Of a stretch of DNA of 64,000 nt, positions 1 through 10,400 are shown piece by piece. The position numbers and the translations under genes were made by a program. The notes under the pieces were generated by a model. It did not search any database, was not told where the DNA came from, and saw nothing but the letters and a program-made list of their open reading frames with translations. The stretch spans positions 2,790,001-2,854,000 of the forward strand of contig JALJCQ010000017.1 in assembly GCA_023091665.1 (NCBI GenBank), given 5' to 3'. Within the stretch, counting starts at the first letter, position 1. Each line of letters begins with the position of its first letter. This stretch comes from Pythium myriotylum. Its lineage: Eukaryota > Oomycota > Peronosporomycetes > Pythiales > Pythiaceae.

Positions 1-395
1 TACCGGCAGTCCCCCAATGTAACCTATTATAGCAAGGCACAATCTCGACATGCCGACTCCGGTCGACAGTGGTGACCGGTTCCTGAAAATGTTACCAGCT
101 GCTCGTTTCGACGCGTGCCTGCACCCAATGAGGCCTGTCTCGAGTGTCACCATACTTTAATCGTAATACTATAGTCGTGGAGGCAGACAGAGAGAGACGA
201 ACGTTTCGGCGCTCTGTTCTCGGTTTCTTCGACGAAACCTCAAGCAATCAAAAAGAGATGCGTGTAGGATGGCTGATCGCTTGTCCATACCCGCCCTCCA
301 CTCAATTTCTCCTTCCAAGACATCCTTCCAGTGTGAGGCTTCTTCTCCAACTAAGAGGGGTCTTACTCCTCAATTTCCTCGCCATCTCATACGTC
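1..395. other. no gene recognised; upstream region of BT1 transporter gene
   Basis: No coding signal could be supported here. The reading frame of the downstream transporter stays open back to about position 144, but that extension starts from a non-ATG codon and has no family similarity, so it is taken as 5' untranslated sequence and promoter. Confidence 0.5.
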
Positions 396-2057
396 ATGGC
401 CGGCAACAAGGCCAGCCAGGATGCCTACGGTAAACTCAAGTCCCCGTTCAAGAACCCTGAAGGCGACTCCGACGCGGCAACCCTAGAGGGTGGAGCGCTG
501 CGTGCCGCGCGACGCTCAGTCTCGATCTTCGCATGGGAGAACCTGGGAATGGTCGCCCACATGGCAGCCATCGGCACGACCTACACGACCATCAGCGGTG
601 TCATCTACTCGGTGCTCAACAACTATCTCCACATGTCGGCGACGCTAGTGGCCACGGCGACGGCACTCGTGGCATTCCCTCGTAGCCTGCGATTGTTCAC
701 GGGCATGCTCACCGATACCGTCCCCATCTTCGGCTACCGCCGCCGTCCGTATTTGGTCTTCGGCTGGTCGCTTACTTTCGTTTCGTGTCTGCTCATGGCG
801 GTTCTCCCGTTGGGCGATCCGTACTACAGCGACCAATCGATCGCCAAGATCGACCCCAGCAAGCTCACGGCGGAACAGCTCGCGACGATCGACACGGATG
901 CACCTAATCGCGGCATCAAGCTCATCATCCTCATGATGACGGCCAATCTGGGCACGGTCATCGTCTACAGTGGCTTCAACGGCGTGCTGATCGACTTGTC
1001 ACAACGTGAGCCGGCGGCGATCCGTGGACGCGCCATGGGCGAAGGCATGGTCGTGCTCTACTTCTTCTCGATCATCTCGTCCTTCTTCACGGGTCTCGGC
1101 CTCAACAGCCCTGACTACGGCGGCACGTTCTCCTGGTCGGTCGGCTTCAACGCCGTCATGGGGATCTGCGCTGGCATGGCGCTCATCACCGTGCCGTTCT
1201 CTTGGTTCTGCATCCAGGAGGATCCGATCGAGAACAAGTCGACCAAGTCGGTCTTCCGCTTCGTCTACGAGCTGCTGCACCTGCGCGTCATCTACCGCTA
1301 CGTCGCCTTCCGCTTCTTCTTCAACGTCTTTTCGCTCATCTCCGTGACGGCCTCGAGCGCGATCCAGAGCACGTGGGCCCACGTCGAGCCTCTCAACAAC
1401 GGCATTGCGGCAATGATTGCAGCCTTCATGACCATGGTCGGCACGTACTGCGTGAAGCAGTTCGGTCTGCAGTGGAACTGGCGGTACATCATCATCTTTG
1501 CACAGACGCTGGTTGTCGTGATCGATATCTTCCCGACGATGCTCACCACCTGGGACGTCGTGCGCAGCCAGTGGTTCTGGCTCGGTGTTCCGCTGCTCGA
1601 GAAGCTGCCGTTCGCGGCGACTGACTACGTCGGTGCGCTATTCATGCTCGAGATCGAGGCGGAGGGCTTCGAGGCCACGCTCTTCGGCTTGGCCGTGACC
1701 TCGCAGCGTGTCGGTGTGCCGTTCTCGACGGTGATCACCAAGAGCGTCGATGGATACCTCGACATCGAGCGTCCGTTCATCCAGAAGGACGACCACCACG
1801 TGCGCTCGCAGGTCACGATTGCCTACGTCTTTGCGTACGCGGCCAACTTGTTTGCGATCGTCTTTGTGTTCCTGTTGCCTCGCCAGAAGGAAGAGCTGCA
1901 GAAGCTGCAGGCCGAGAAGAAGAAGAGTCGCGCGATGGGCACGGCCGCGCTCGCTGTCTTGGCCTTTGCGCTCGCGTGGTCGCTCATGACCAACATCCTC
2001 AGTCTCTTCGACTCCACCAAGTGTCTACGCATTGCAGGCGGCAGTGGTTGCAAGTAA
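396..2057 (+). CDS. BT1-family (folate-biopterin) major facilitator transporter
   Basis: A 553-residue multi-pass membrane protein of the BT1/folate-biopterin transporter family, a branch of the major facilitator superfamily that is greatly expanded in oomycetes; its likely cargo is a pterin, folate or related small molecule, but substrate cannot be read from sequence. The ATG at 396 (MAGNKASQ) is preferred because the sequence upstream is unlike the family. A soluble N-terminus of about 40 residues leads into the first helix (WENLGMVAHMAAIG). The loop motif GYRRRPYLVFGW between early helices is the typical family signature. About 12 hydrophobic segments follow, the last near the C-terminus (ALAVLAFALAWSLMTNIL). 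No intron is needed. The gene converges with the choline-transporter-like gene and their stops are only 84 bp apart. Family assignment is firm; substrate is inference. Confidence 0.88.
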   Translation: MAGNKASQDAYGKLKSPFKNPEGDSDAATLEGGALRAARRSVSIFAWENLGMVAHMAAIGTTYTTISGVIYSVLNNYLHMSATLVATATALVAFPRSLRLFTGMLTDTVPIFGYRRRPYLVFGWSLTFVSCLLMAVLPLGDPYYSDQSIAKIDPSKLTAEQLATIDTDAPNRGIKLIILMMTANLGTVIVYSGFNGVLIDLSQREPAAIRGRAMGEGMVVLYFFSIISSFFTGLGLNSPDYGGTFSWSVGFNAVMGICAGMALITVPFSWFCIQEDPIENKSTKSVFRFVYELLHLRVIYRYVAFRFFFNVFSLISVTASSAIQSTWAHVEPLNNGIAAMIAAFMTMVGTYCVKQFGLQWNWRYIIIFAQTLVVVIDIFPTMLTTWDVVRSQWFWLGVPLLEKLPFAATDYVGALFMLEIEAEGFEATLFGLAVTSQRVGVPFSTVITKSVDGYLDIERPFIQKDDHHVRSQVTIAYVFAYAANLFAIVFVFLLPRQKEELQKLQAEKKKSRAMGTAALAVLAFALAWSLMTNILSLFDSTKCLRIAGGSGCK

Positions 2058-2141
2058 ACTGACCTATTGTTTGTAGGAAGATCCGTAGCCTCGTTCAACA
2101 AAATAAAGGAATGCATTCATGAAAAGCTTAGGCAAGCGAAT

Positions 2142-3623
2142 CTAGACACGGCTACCTCCCTGTTTGCCGTGACCGCCGTTGTACTCCTCGGGGTAAATCT
2201 TGACCCACGCACTGTGGAGTGTTTCGTATGCCTCTGGGCGAGTCGCCTGCCAGCCGTGAGGGTCTTCGGCCCAGAGCACGAACACGGTCGTGACCGCACT
2301 CGCCATGACTGACATGAACATGTTGTTGGTCGCATAGCCCACGAAGAACGCGAAGAACGCGATGACTGCGTCCGGGTTCTTGAACATCTCGAGCGCTTCC
2401 TTGTCTTGGTCCTTGACGAGCAAGGTCGCGACGTATGCGGACAGCGCCCCGATAACGAGGTTGCCCATGAAGAAGACGATGTTGGTGAGATCATCGTTGG
2501 CGATCGCGCTCCATCCTTTGCTGGCAAAGAGCCTGCACACGTGTTTGCTAGCGGAGAGGAAGCTGTAACCATAGCAGCCGACGTACGTGAAGGCGAAGCG
2601 GTTGAAGAACTCGATCCAGCGCTGGATGCAGCGGAGCACGCAAGAGATGCAAGAGAATATACACGAAGTCACACAGTCGCCACTCTTGGAGGCGATCGAA
2701 GCCATGATGTTGAGAATCGTGCGGGTAGCCTCAAGTGCCGCAACGATCAGCGATCCAAAGCAGATCGAGCCGAGGTTGAGAGTGATCGCACGGAGCCAAG
2801 CACCGAGGGTCATGCAGGCCGAGTTGCTGGTGTTCTTCCACGCCGCAACTGTCCCCGCGACTGTCACTGCGATCACGTTCTTCAGCACGTAGGAGCCCCA
2901 GAAGTAGATGAGAAGCATGACGAACAGGACGCCGATGACGGAACCCACGGCGGTCTGAATGTCGCAGTCGCCGATGGTGCAGTTCTGCGGAGGGTGGATG
3001 TACTTTTGCTTGGCCATGAAGCCGACCGTACCCACCACCCAGGCAACAGACCAGCCCGCGTTGATGAGCACCATCACTACTGCGACGACTAGCGTCATGG
3101 GCAAGCGCAGAATAGCCGACCCGGCAACTTTGAGGTGGGCGGCAGCGAAGCGAACGCGCTTGCGGATGCAGCACATGAACAGCAGAAGCAGCAGCGCAAT
3201 GACGCCGAAGAGGACCGCCGGCCAGTAGTAGTGCTTGACGCCGCCATTGTACGCGGCCTTGGTGAGCACGTATCCAGCGAGAATGCAGGCGATGACGCTG
3301 GCGAAGAGCGCGATCCAGATGAGAAACTCGCCGGCGCAAATCATGACGGCGATCCAAACGAGCGACATGCCCATAGCGGCAAATGCGCTAGTCGCGATGT
3401 ACTTGACGATGAGCTGGAACCCGCTTTGATCTCCGAGACCCTTGACTTTGGTCGCGTGGATGAATTCGGGGCCGAACGCGCCAGCGAAGTAGACGGTCGT
3501 GCCGATCAGCGCGAGCCAAACCAAGAGGAAGATGACGTCGTTGCATCGCATCTGGTGTGGCTCTGGCTGGCGAGCCACCGGCTCATGGTCGGCTTCGCGT
3601 CGGTAGTCGGTCTGGAGTGCCAT
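2142..3623 (-). CDS. Choline transporter-like protein (CTL/SLC44 family)
   Basis: A 493-residue integral membrane protein of the CTL/SLC44 family (Choline_transpo), expected to move choline or related substrates across the plasma or organelle membrane. The start ATG at 3623 gives MALQTDYRREADHEP, a short polar N-terminus followed by the first helix (VIFLLVWLALIGTTVYFAGAF). Around ten hydrophobic segments are visible. The cysteine-rich block after residue 330 (SGDCVTSCIFSCISCVLRC), the following RWIEFFNRFAFTYVGCYG segment and the late FFVGYATNNMFMSVMASAV segment are characteristic of the family. The reading frame remains open upstream for 50 codons, but that part looks like untranslated leader. 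Single exon. Its 3' end faces the BT1 gene. Confidence 0.88.
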   Translation of the reverse strand: MALQTDYRREADHEPVARQPEPHQMRCNDVIFLLVWLALIGTTVYFAGAFGPEFIHATKVKGLGDQSGFQLIVKYIATSAFAAMGMSLVWIAVMICAGEFLIWIALFASVIACILAGYVLTKAAYNGGVKHYYWPAVLFGVIALLLLLFMCCIRKRVRFAAAHLKVAGSAILRLPMTLVVAVVMVLINAGWSVAWVVGTVGFMAKQKYIHPPQNCTIGDCDIQTAVGSVIGVLFVMLLIYFWGSYVLKNVIAVTVAGTVAAWKNTSNSACMTLGAWLRAITLNLGSICFGSLIVAALEATRTILNIMASIASKSGDCVTSCIFSCISCVLRCIQRWIEFFNRFAFTYVGCYGYSFLSASKHVCRLFASKGWSAIANDDLTNIVFFMGNLVIGALSAYVATLLVKDQDKEALEMFKNPDAVIAFFAFFVGYATNNMFMSVMASAVTTVFVLWAEDPHGWQATRPEAYETLHSAWVKIYPEEYNGGHGKQGGSRV

Positions 3624-5061
3624 TGTAGGAGATGATTGAGAAGTGAGGTTCGACGTCGTGTCGCGAGTGAAGGGAAGAGGGCCACTTGCTGTGGCCCAAT
3701 GTCGTACGTTGGACTGAAGGAAGAGAACAACAAACCCCTTTGAAATCAAGCACCAATGGTGTCCCCGGTTCATTACTTCGAACGGGTTGAAGAGGTGATT
3801 CGGGTGTTCAATGCGATATGAAATGTTTAATCAACTATTTGGTAGTATGTATTACTAAGAGTAATAAAACCTTAAAAATAGCGACAACTACTATCTGTTT
3901 AAGAAGGTTTAAAGAACTACGGTTGAAGTCGTTTGTGTGGCAAACGCACTGCACTTTGTATCTCAAGAATTTCAAACCAAATATCTCTCGTTGATATCTC
4001 GGCGTTGGGTTCGATCGACCAAGCTTCTGAAGCGCATGCCTGGAATCTACAAGACGATGGGTGCAGCCGAGATATCGCCTTATCATCCGACTCTTCCTGC
4101 GGTTCCCATCTGCAAGTTACGAGGAGAGACCGTGTTGTTTGTGTGCTAGCTGATTGCAAACACGCCCCGTAGCTATGGCAACTAGTGGTCACCCAGTGCA
4201 ACAGTCCGCTCGATAAATTCTTCGTGAGATTTCTAAACCAAGATTATGTGTACCCACCGGCTCTCTGCAACGAGTTTGCTTCACCAGGTGGATCATCACT
4301 ACAAGGTGCCCTGACGCAGTGCGAGAGTTGGCGTGGATTTTTCTCCTAATCTCTCGCGGTTGGAAGGACTGTGAGAAACTAGTCGACCCATATTAAATTC
4401 GGAGCCGTATTCGCAGCGTGGCTGATAGAACATGACGCTGTCAGTGGCGTAGTGTCCCACAGTCGCACCAGTATGTCCTTCCCAGGACGCAACACAAAAG
4501 CGGTGATTCTCGTAGTGACCAGCTTCTCGACCGCCGCGAGCAACCACTCCACCTATCACCCAGACTGCGAACCCACACAACGCCTTCGTCAGCTCAACAA
4601 TATATGGTTTTGAGGATCTCTCTCATCGCTTAACCACACGCGTGATACGTCGCATGAACGGCGGCACACCTTCATCGAGTTCTGGCTACCATGTCATTCC
4701 CAGCGACCCTTTGACGTGATCCACGTTGCACTCTATGGATTGGGAGTTTGCCATCGTGTTTAGCTCCTTCAGTAAGAAACAAAATGTGAATCCTTAATGT
4801 CAATGTATTACGCATATAACACAGCAAGAACTCTTCCTGTCGCATGACGAGCTGTGACAGAAGTCCTCTGACCGTCAGTCCTTGTAATCCATTGCGCTTC
4901 GTTGATTCCTTTGCAACATTCCCTGTTCATCATCTAATTGAAAGCGCCGAAGAACATTCCAGCACGGATTTCTGGTAGAGTGAATTGATTCATCATTTCG
5001 AGCTCTCTCGGCGTTCGAGGAGATAGCAATCCGGCCTTCGTTCTTCAAAGCAATTGCAGAT
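3624..5061. other. intergenic region, no gene recognised
   Basis: About 1.4 kb of lower-GC sequence. Several short open frames exist on the minus strand (for example 4299-4580), but none has a recognisable domain, good codon bias or splice-compatible partner. Promoter and 5' leader of the choline-transporter-like gene presumably lie in the first few hundred bases. Confidence 0.5.
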
Positions 5062-7155
5062 TTACACCGTAACCATGACGAAGTCATCCACGAGGTCATT
5101 ATCGCTGATGACGGTGTCACGATCGTCAACTCGGGATTCCAAAAGCTCGATGATTGCTCCATATCCTCGCTCTTTCGCCATTTCGAGGGCTGATCGACCT
5201 TGTGCATCACGGATCATTGGGTCAGCTCCATTGTTGAGCAAGTAACGAACGACGCTTGTGTGGCCACGTGTGGAAGCTCGAAAGAGCGCAGTAACCTTGC
5301 TTCTTGTAGTGTGGTTAACAATGGCCCCTGCAGCAACCAGCACCTTCACAGTACTGAGATGGCCATTGCCTGCAGCTTGTGTTAGCGCTGTGTCCCCGGT
5401 GGACGGGCGAATGTAATTTAGATCTGCCCCTGCGGCGAGCAGTCTGTTTACGACGGCAGTGTGCCCAGTCTCGGATGCAAGCATCAGTGGTGAATCCTTC
5501 TGCCGGGTGGTGTGGTTGACCTCCATACCAGCAGTAAGCAGGTGGTCAACGATTTCGGCGTACCCCTTCCATGCAGCAAGCGTGAGCGGCGTGTCTCCGT
5601 TCCTCTTGAGCTGGTGGACGTATGCTCCTGCCGAAAGCAATATCTCTACGACCTCTGAATGTCCGTTCCACACTGCATGCGTCAGCGCTGTGTCGCCACT
5701 AGGTCTCTCGTCGTTTACACATGCACCGCAAGCCAGCAGCAGCTTGACAACGGTGCTGCGACCATACTGGGCGGCGAGATGCAACGATGTGCTGCTGTCT
5801 TGGTTGGCATGGTTTAGATCTGCTCCGGACCTCAAAAGCTCAGTGACGATCTCATCGTCACCACGCCTGGAGGCGATAATCAGCGGCGTATCTCCACTGC
5901 GAGATATGCAGTCTACTTCCGCCCTCAACCGTAGCAACTGGAATACGACGGCAGCTTCGCCCAAGCGTGCCGCAAGGATGAGCGGGGTTTCCCCTTCTTC
6001 GGTCGTGTGATTTACTCGAGCCCCGTATTCTAGGAGTTTCGACGCCATCGTGGCATGTCCGTTTGACAGTGCAACAGTGAGCGGGGTTTCGCGTTTTGCG
6101 TTTGCGTGGTTGACGTAGGCCCCTGTCACGAGCAATTTCGTTGCAACCTCTAAATGACCGTTGCGTGACGCACATATCAGCGGTGTGTCTTTGTTCGTAT
6201 CCTCGTGATTTACGCTGGCGCTAGCGGTAAGAAGCTTGAGGACGATATCGGCATGACCTTCATTCGACGCGACAGTTAATGCGGTGCAGCCATCACTATT
6301 GCTTTCGTCGACGGCAGCACCAACTTGGAGGAGGTACGTTACGATCGGCGTATAGCCTCTACAGGACGCGAGCATCAATGCGGGATCGGCTCTCCAATTC
6401 CACAACAATGACTCGTATTCTTCGCGGGTCGGGTATGGCTCTGGCTCGCCAGAAGTACTTGTCGTGCCGGTGATTACGTCACCGCCAGCCTCGTGGAGTC
6501 GAATGACAACTTCGAGATGCCCTTCTGCCGCCGCTGCCATGAGTGGGGTGCTACCATACTTGTCGGCTTGATTGACATCCACGCCAGACCCGAGCAATCG
6601 TTCAAGAATGTCCAATAACCCGAACCGAGCACACACACAGAGCGGCCCCACTCCCACTGAGTTGGCGAGAGAGGGGTTGGCTCCCGCCGACAGAAGGGCA
6701 TCAGCGACTCGAGTATGGCGATTCAAAAGCGCGACAATCAGCGGTGTGTTCTTGGCCTTTTTATTCGCGTGGTCAATGTCTGCGCCGGCAGCGAGCAGCT
6801 TCTCCACAAGCGCTGGTGAGTCCAAGTGCGCTGCAAATGTGAGCGGCGACTCGCCCTTGGCCGTCTTAGCGTTCACATCGGCGCCCGCGGCCAGCAGCAT
6901 TTCCACAATAGCTTCGTCGCCATTCTGTACCGCTTGCATCAATGGAGTAATGAGAAGTAAAGAGGGCTGATTGACATCGGCTCCGGCTGCGAGAAGCGCG
7001 TCAACGATCGCGACGTCGCCCGTTGCCGCGGCCGCCGTGAGCGGCGTGTTCTCTTTGTCGGGCGCGGGGGAGTTGACGTCGGCGCCGTAAGCGAGCGAGC
7101 GCTCGAGAGCGACGAGGTCGCGGGCCTTGACGGCGCGAAGCAGCTCCGTGTCCAT
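5062..7155 (-). CDS. Ankyrin-repeat protein (about 20 repeats, no other domain)
   Basis: A 697-residue protein made almost wholly of ankyrin repeats, visible as roughly 20 units ending in (L/A)xAGADVNxxxxxxxTPLxxA. Such proteins act as binding scaffolds; no catalytic domain is present. The start at 7155 (MDTELLRAVKARDLVALERSL) is supported because the neighbouring paralogue begins in the same way (MNAELLAAARDGTAAQLEALL). One unit near residues 230-255 carries an insert rich in Ser, Glu and Pro (around GTTSTSGEPEPYPTREEY) that interrupts the regular spacing. The last repeat ends with about 25 acidic residues. It lies 274 bp downstream of, and on the same strand as, the larger ankyrin-ROCO gene, whose repeats share the NHxxxxxETPL style, so the two are probably tandem paralogues. 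Binding partner unknown. Confidence 0.85.
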   Translation of the reverse strand: MDTELLRAVKARDLVALERSLAYGADVNSPAPDKENTPLTAAAATGDVAIVDALLAAGADVNQPSLLLITPLMQAVQNGDEAIVEMLLAAGADVNAKTAKGESPLTFAAHLDSPALVEKLLAAGADIDHANKKAKNTPLIVALLNRHTRVADALLSAGANPSLANSVGVGPLCVCARFGLLDILERLLGSGVDVNQADKYGSTPLMAAAAEGHLEVVIRLHEAGGDVITGTTSTSGEPEPYPTREEYESLLWNWRADPALMLASCRGYTPIVTYLLQVGAAVDESNSDGCTALTVASNEGHADIVLKLLTASASVNHEDTNKDTPLICASRNGHLEVATKLLVTGAYVNHANAKRETPLTVALSNGHATMASKLLEYGARVNHTTEEGETPLILAARLGEAAVVFQLLRLRAEVDCISRSGDTPLIIASRRGDDEIVTELLRSGADLNHANQDSSTSLHLAAQYGRSTVVKLLLACGACVNDERPSGDTALTHAVWNGHSEVVEILLSAGAYVHQLKRNGDTPLTLAAWKGYAEIVDHLLTAGMEVNHTTRQKDSPLMLASETGHTAVVNRLLAAGADLNYIRPSTGDTALTQAAGNGHLSTVKVLVAAGAIVNHTTRSKVTALFRASTRGHTSVVRYLLNNGADPMIRDAQGRSALEMAKERGYGAIIELLESRVDDRDTVISDNDLVDDFVMVTV

Positions 7156-7193
7156 GGCGAGAATGAGAGCGAGAGCTTCTCACGAGATGGAGG

Positions 7194-7223
7194 AGATGAG
7201 ATGAGATGAGATGAGATGAGATG
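7194..7223. repeat. Pentanucleotide microsatellite (GATGA)n
   Basis: Six uninterrupted copies of a 5-bp unit (read as GATGA on the plus strand) lie about 40 bp upstream of the ATG of the ankyrin gene, in its probable 5' leader. Copy number is likely to vary between isolates. Confidence 0.9.
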
Positions 7224-7429
7224 ACCAACACTCGCTGACTGTTGGATTCATGGGTTGATGAGGAACGCCATGAGACAAAACGGAGGTCTCACTTCGACCG
7301 ACTTCGTCACCAGGCTTGCTCACCACGTTTGGGGTCAATATTCTCTTCCACACAGCATTGACGTACTTCGCTCGCCGTCACCACATGTGGTCATGTGGTG
7401 AAAGTACGCGACCAGTACAATCGTACACT

Positions 7430-10400
7430 TTACGCGGCGTCTGCTACCCCAACACTTTCGACAATCTCCAACCGCGGTGGCATCCACGAGAGCTGGTGCG
7501 ATAGGCTCTTGTTCATTCCCGGACGCTGCCGTAGATCGTCGATCACGTCCTCCACCTTCCGCTCGCTCAAGCCGTCCACGGCGTACGCCAGCGGCGTCTC
7601 CCCATCGTATGACGAGCGGATCGCCGCACACACCAGACCGAACGGGATCCAGATCGACTCGTCAGCTTCCGACCCAGCCACGGCCTCCACACACACCACG
7701 TAGTGACCGTCGTCGTTCTGGTCCTGGTCGATCCACACCTGGCAGAATGGCTGATCCATCGGAACCAGTACGTCGGAGCCAAACTGGTTCACGTTCGTAG
7801 AGTACTTGATCAGTCCGTTGTACACACGACGGTTGTACACGGACGAGTAGCTGGCCACAGCGAGGCGCTCAAAAAACGACTCGTCCAACACCTTGTCCAG
7901 GTAGTACTTCCACAGCACATGGTATCTGTGCGTCGACATTGCGGCTCGCGTGTACTTCATGAAAAGTGGCGCGACATGGATGTTGAGATTGCAATGGACG
8001 TGAGTCCAATATGCTGGCACAAGCAGATCCGACTCGGCCTTCATCGTCTTCTTCACAGGGTACACCACTCGCAACGCGCACAGGATCCGCTTCATGTCAA
8101 GCATCGTCGTCGTCGGGGACAGGTGCTGCCAGAGTGGGAGCGTGCGAAGTCTGACGTGCGCGAGCTGCTCGCTAGGGCACTCGTGCTCGAAGATGACCCG
8201 TGCCAAATCCACCACCAATCGTGGGTCCAAGATCACGTCGTTTGACTTAAACTCGACTCCGTCGAACCGATCGTAGCACAAAATCTCTCCCAAATCGTGA
8301 AGGAACGCGAGAATATGGCGCTGCAGTGGCTCGGCGACAGACGGAACCACCTTCTGAAGCTGCAACCCGAGAACCTCCGCAGATACGATGGCGGAACTCA
8401 CTCGCAAGTCATCGTCAAAATCCACCGACTGCAGGTTTTCGCGAAGCGTCCGAACCGCCATCAATGTGCGAGCATAGGACTTGGGGAGCACCTTACTCCG
8501 CTTCGACGAGATGATCAGATCTTCTATGCCTCGCTGCGCCTGGAACACGGACCGTAAACTCTTGCAGCTGACAGTGATCCACTTCGGATCCTCAGCCGCG
8601 ACCACCTTCTGGATCTCTTCTGGATATCGGTTGCAGTGGTCTGTGAGAATATCCACAAAATGACTAGTGATCTTGTCTAGCCGCTTCTTGTCGCCCTTCA
8701 ACAGGTCTGCTTTCGTCGCCACGAATGCATAATCAGCATCGCTCTTACGAAGCACTACCTTGTCCACCCAACTGAGGATCTTACGCCGCACAAATCGCTT
8801 CATCATTCTACATTCCGTCGCATCGTCTTCCGCCATAAAACGAGCTTGCTCCAGCGCGACGGCATACGCGCGGAGATCAATGCAAATCAAGAACAACGTG
8901 CTCTGTGGGAAGAAGATCCCTTGAACAGACTGGTACTTCGCCTCACCGGCAAAATCACAGAACGTCACGGCGTGTCGCCGACCAAACGCTCGTAGAGGGT
9001 CCGTTTCGATAAACGACCCATCGAAGACGTTGACGCCCACCGTGCGTGGATCCGAATGTTCTAGACACACCGCGTTCATCGTCAGCGACTTGGCTAGAGT
9101 GGTTTTGCCCCAGTGGCTTGGCCCCACGACACAGATATTGTCAACTTGGACTATTTCGTCGACAACAACTGCGTCCCGAGGTCGGCATTGCTGAGATCGG
9201 TGACTGATTATATCCTCGTAAGCCCATTCGCTTGGCATCCAGGTCCCATCCTGTCGAGTAACCCAAATTCCTGGATACTTCTCCAAGACAGATTCAATCG
9301 CATTGGAGAGATCTCGGAACTTCAATCGATTCGACTTGTGCGATGTATGGAATCCAAGCGCTTCGAGTGTCAGAGTCCATCCTAAGCTGTCGTCGACCTG
9401 CTGCGCGAACAGTCGAGCGACGAAGCTATCACTTGATAGATTTAGTATCCCGTCCTCTTCAACCAGGTGCAAAGACGGCACATGACTTGCTGTGGCGATC
9501 TTCGACAGTATCGAGATTTCAGGCTCTTGCATAAAGTTGAAGGCTCGTTTCCAATATTGGGTTTCAGAATCTTGGGATCCCAGGACCAGAGGCGGCAAAG
9601 TAACCTTGTGTGGAAGAATGCGAAGCGACAGGAGTGCCGTATTCGAGTCCCAAACCAATGGATATGCCATGGGGGTTACGATATGACTCGACAAAAGGCA
9701 GGTTTTGAGCAGCAGCATTGAGTCGGCACTCTTGATTTCTCCCCATAGCTCGAGGAACTGTAGGTTTTTGTGTAGCAATGAAGCCCCGGATCCCGCTGCA
9801 TCGACCGCTGAGTAGACAGCTTGAGCCCACAATCGTGCGTCAGTGCATACTATATCTTCAACGGAGTCTTCAAAGTGATATACAACACCCAATCGATGAA
9901 GAATCTGCACTGATCCATCAAACGTGGTTGAATCAAGATGAGGAAGTGACTCCCTAAGTAGGTGGAACAATTTGTCGCGTCTGAGGAACGTCAACTTCAT
10001 CCGTGTGCCGCCATCGGTGCCCGCTGCCATTGCGTTGCACTTCTCGACCGTGTCGATTATCTCTCTCTGTAATGAACAAAGCGCGAATCCCGTTTGGCTA
10101 TTTACTAACCGAGCTTGCAGTTTGTGCTGTACTGATTCGGGGGAACCATGGAACCAGGTCCACAGATCCTGCCCGCGCTTCATTTCCTCGAGCCGAGAGA
10201 CATATAGGTTAAGTGCTAGTCGAAGGGAATGTGGCAGGTCCGATTGTAACGCAGCTTCTGCAAGCATTGTCTGTCGCCGAATTACTCGAAGAAATCTCAC
10301 TTGGATTTGCTTCAGTCCTGAATTAAATGCCTGCAGAGCTTCATCGCGCTCTTCATCGGATAAACCCGAACTTGTATCTACAAACACAACAGTCGCTGAC

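Noticed and set aside
144..395. N-terminal extension of the BT1 transporter
   Set aside because: It begins at a non-ATG codon or an ill-placed start and does not resemble family N-termini.
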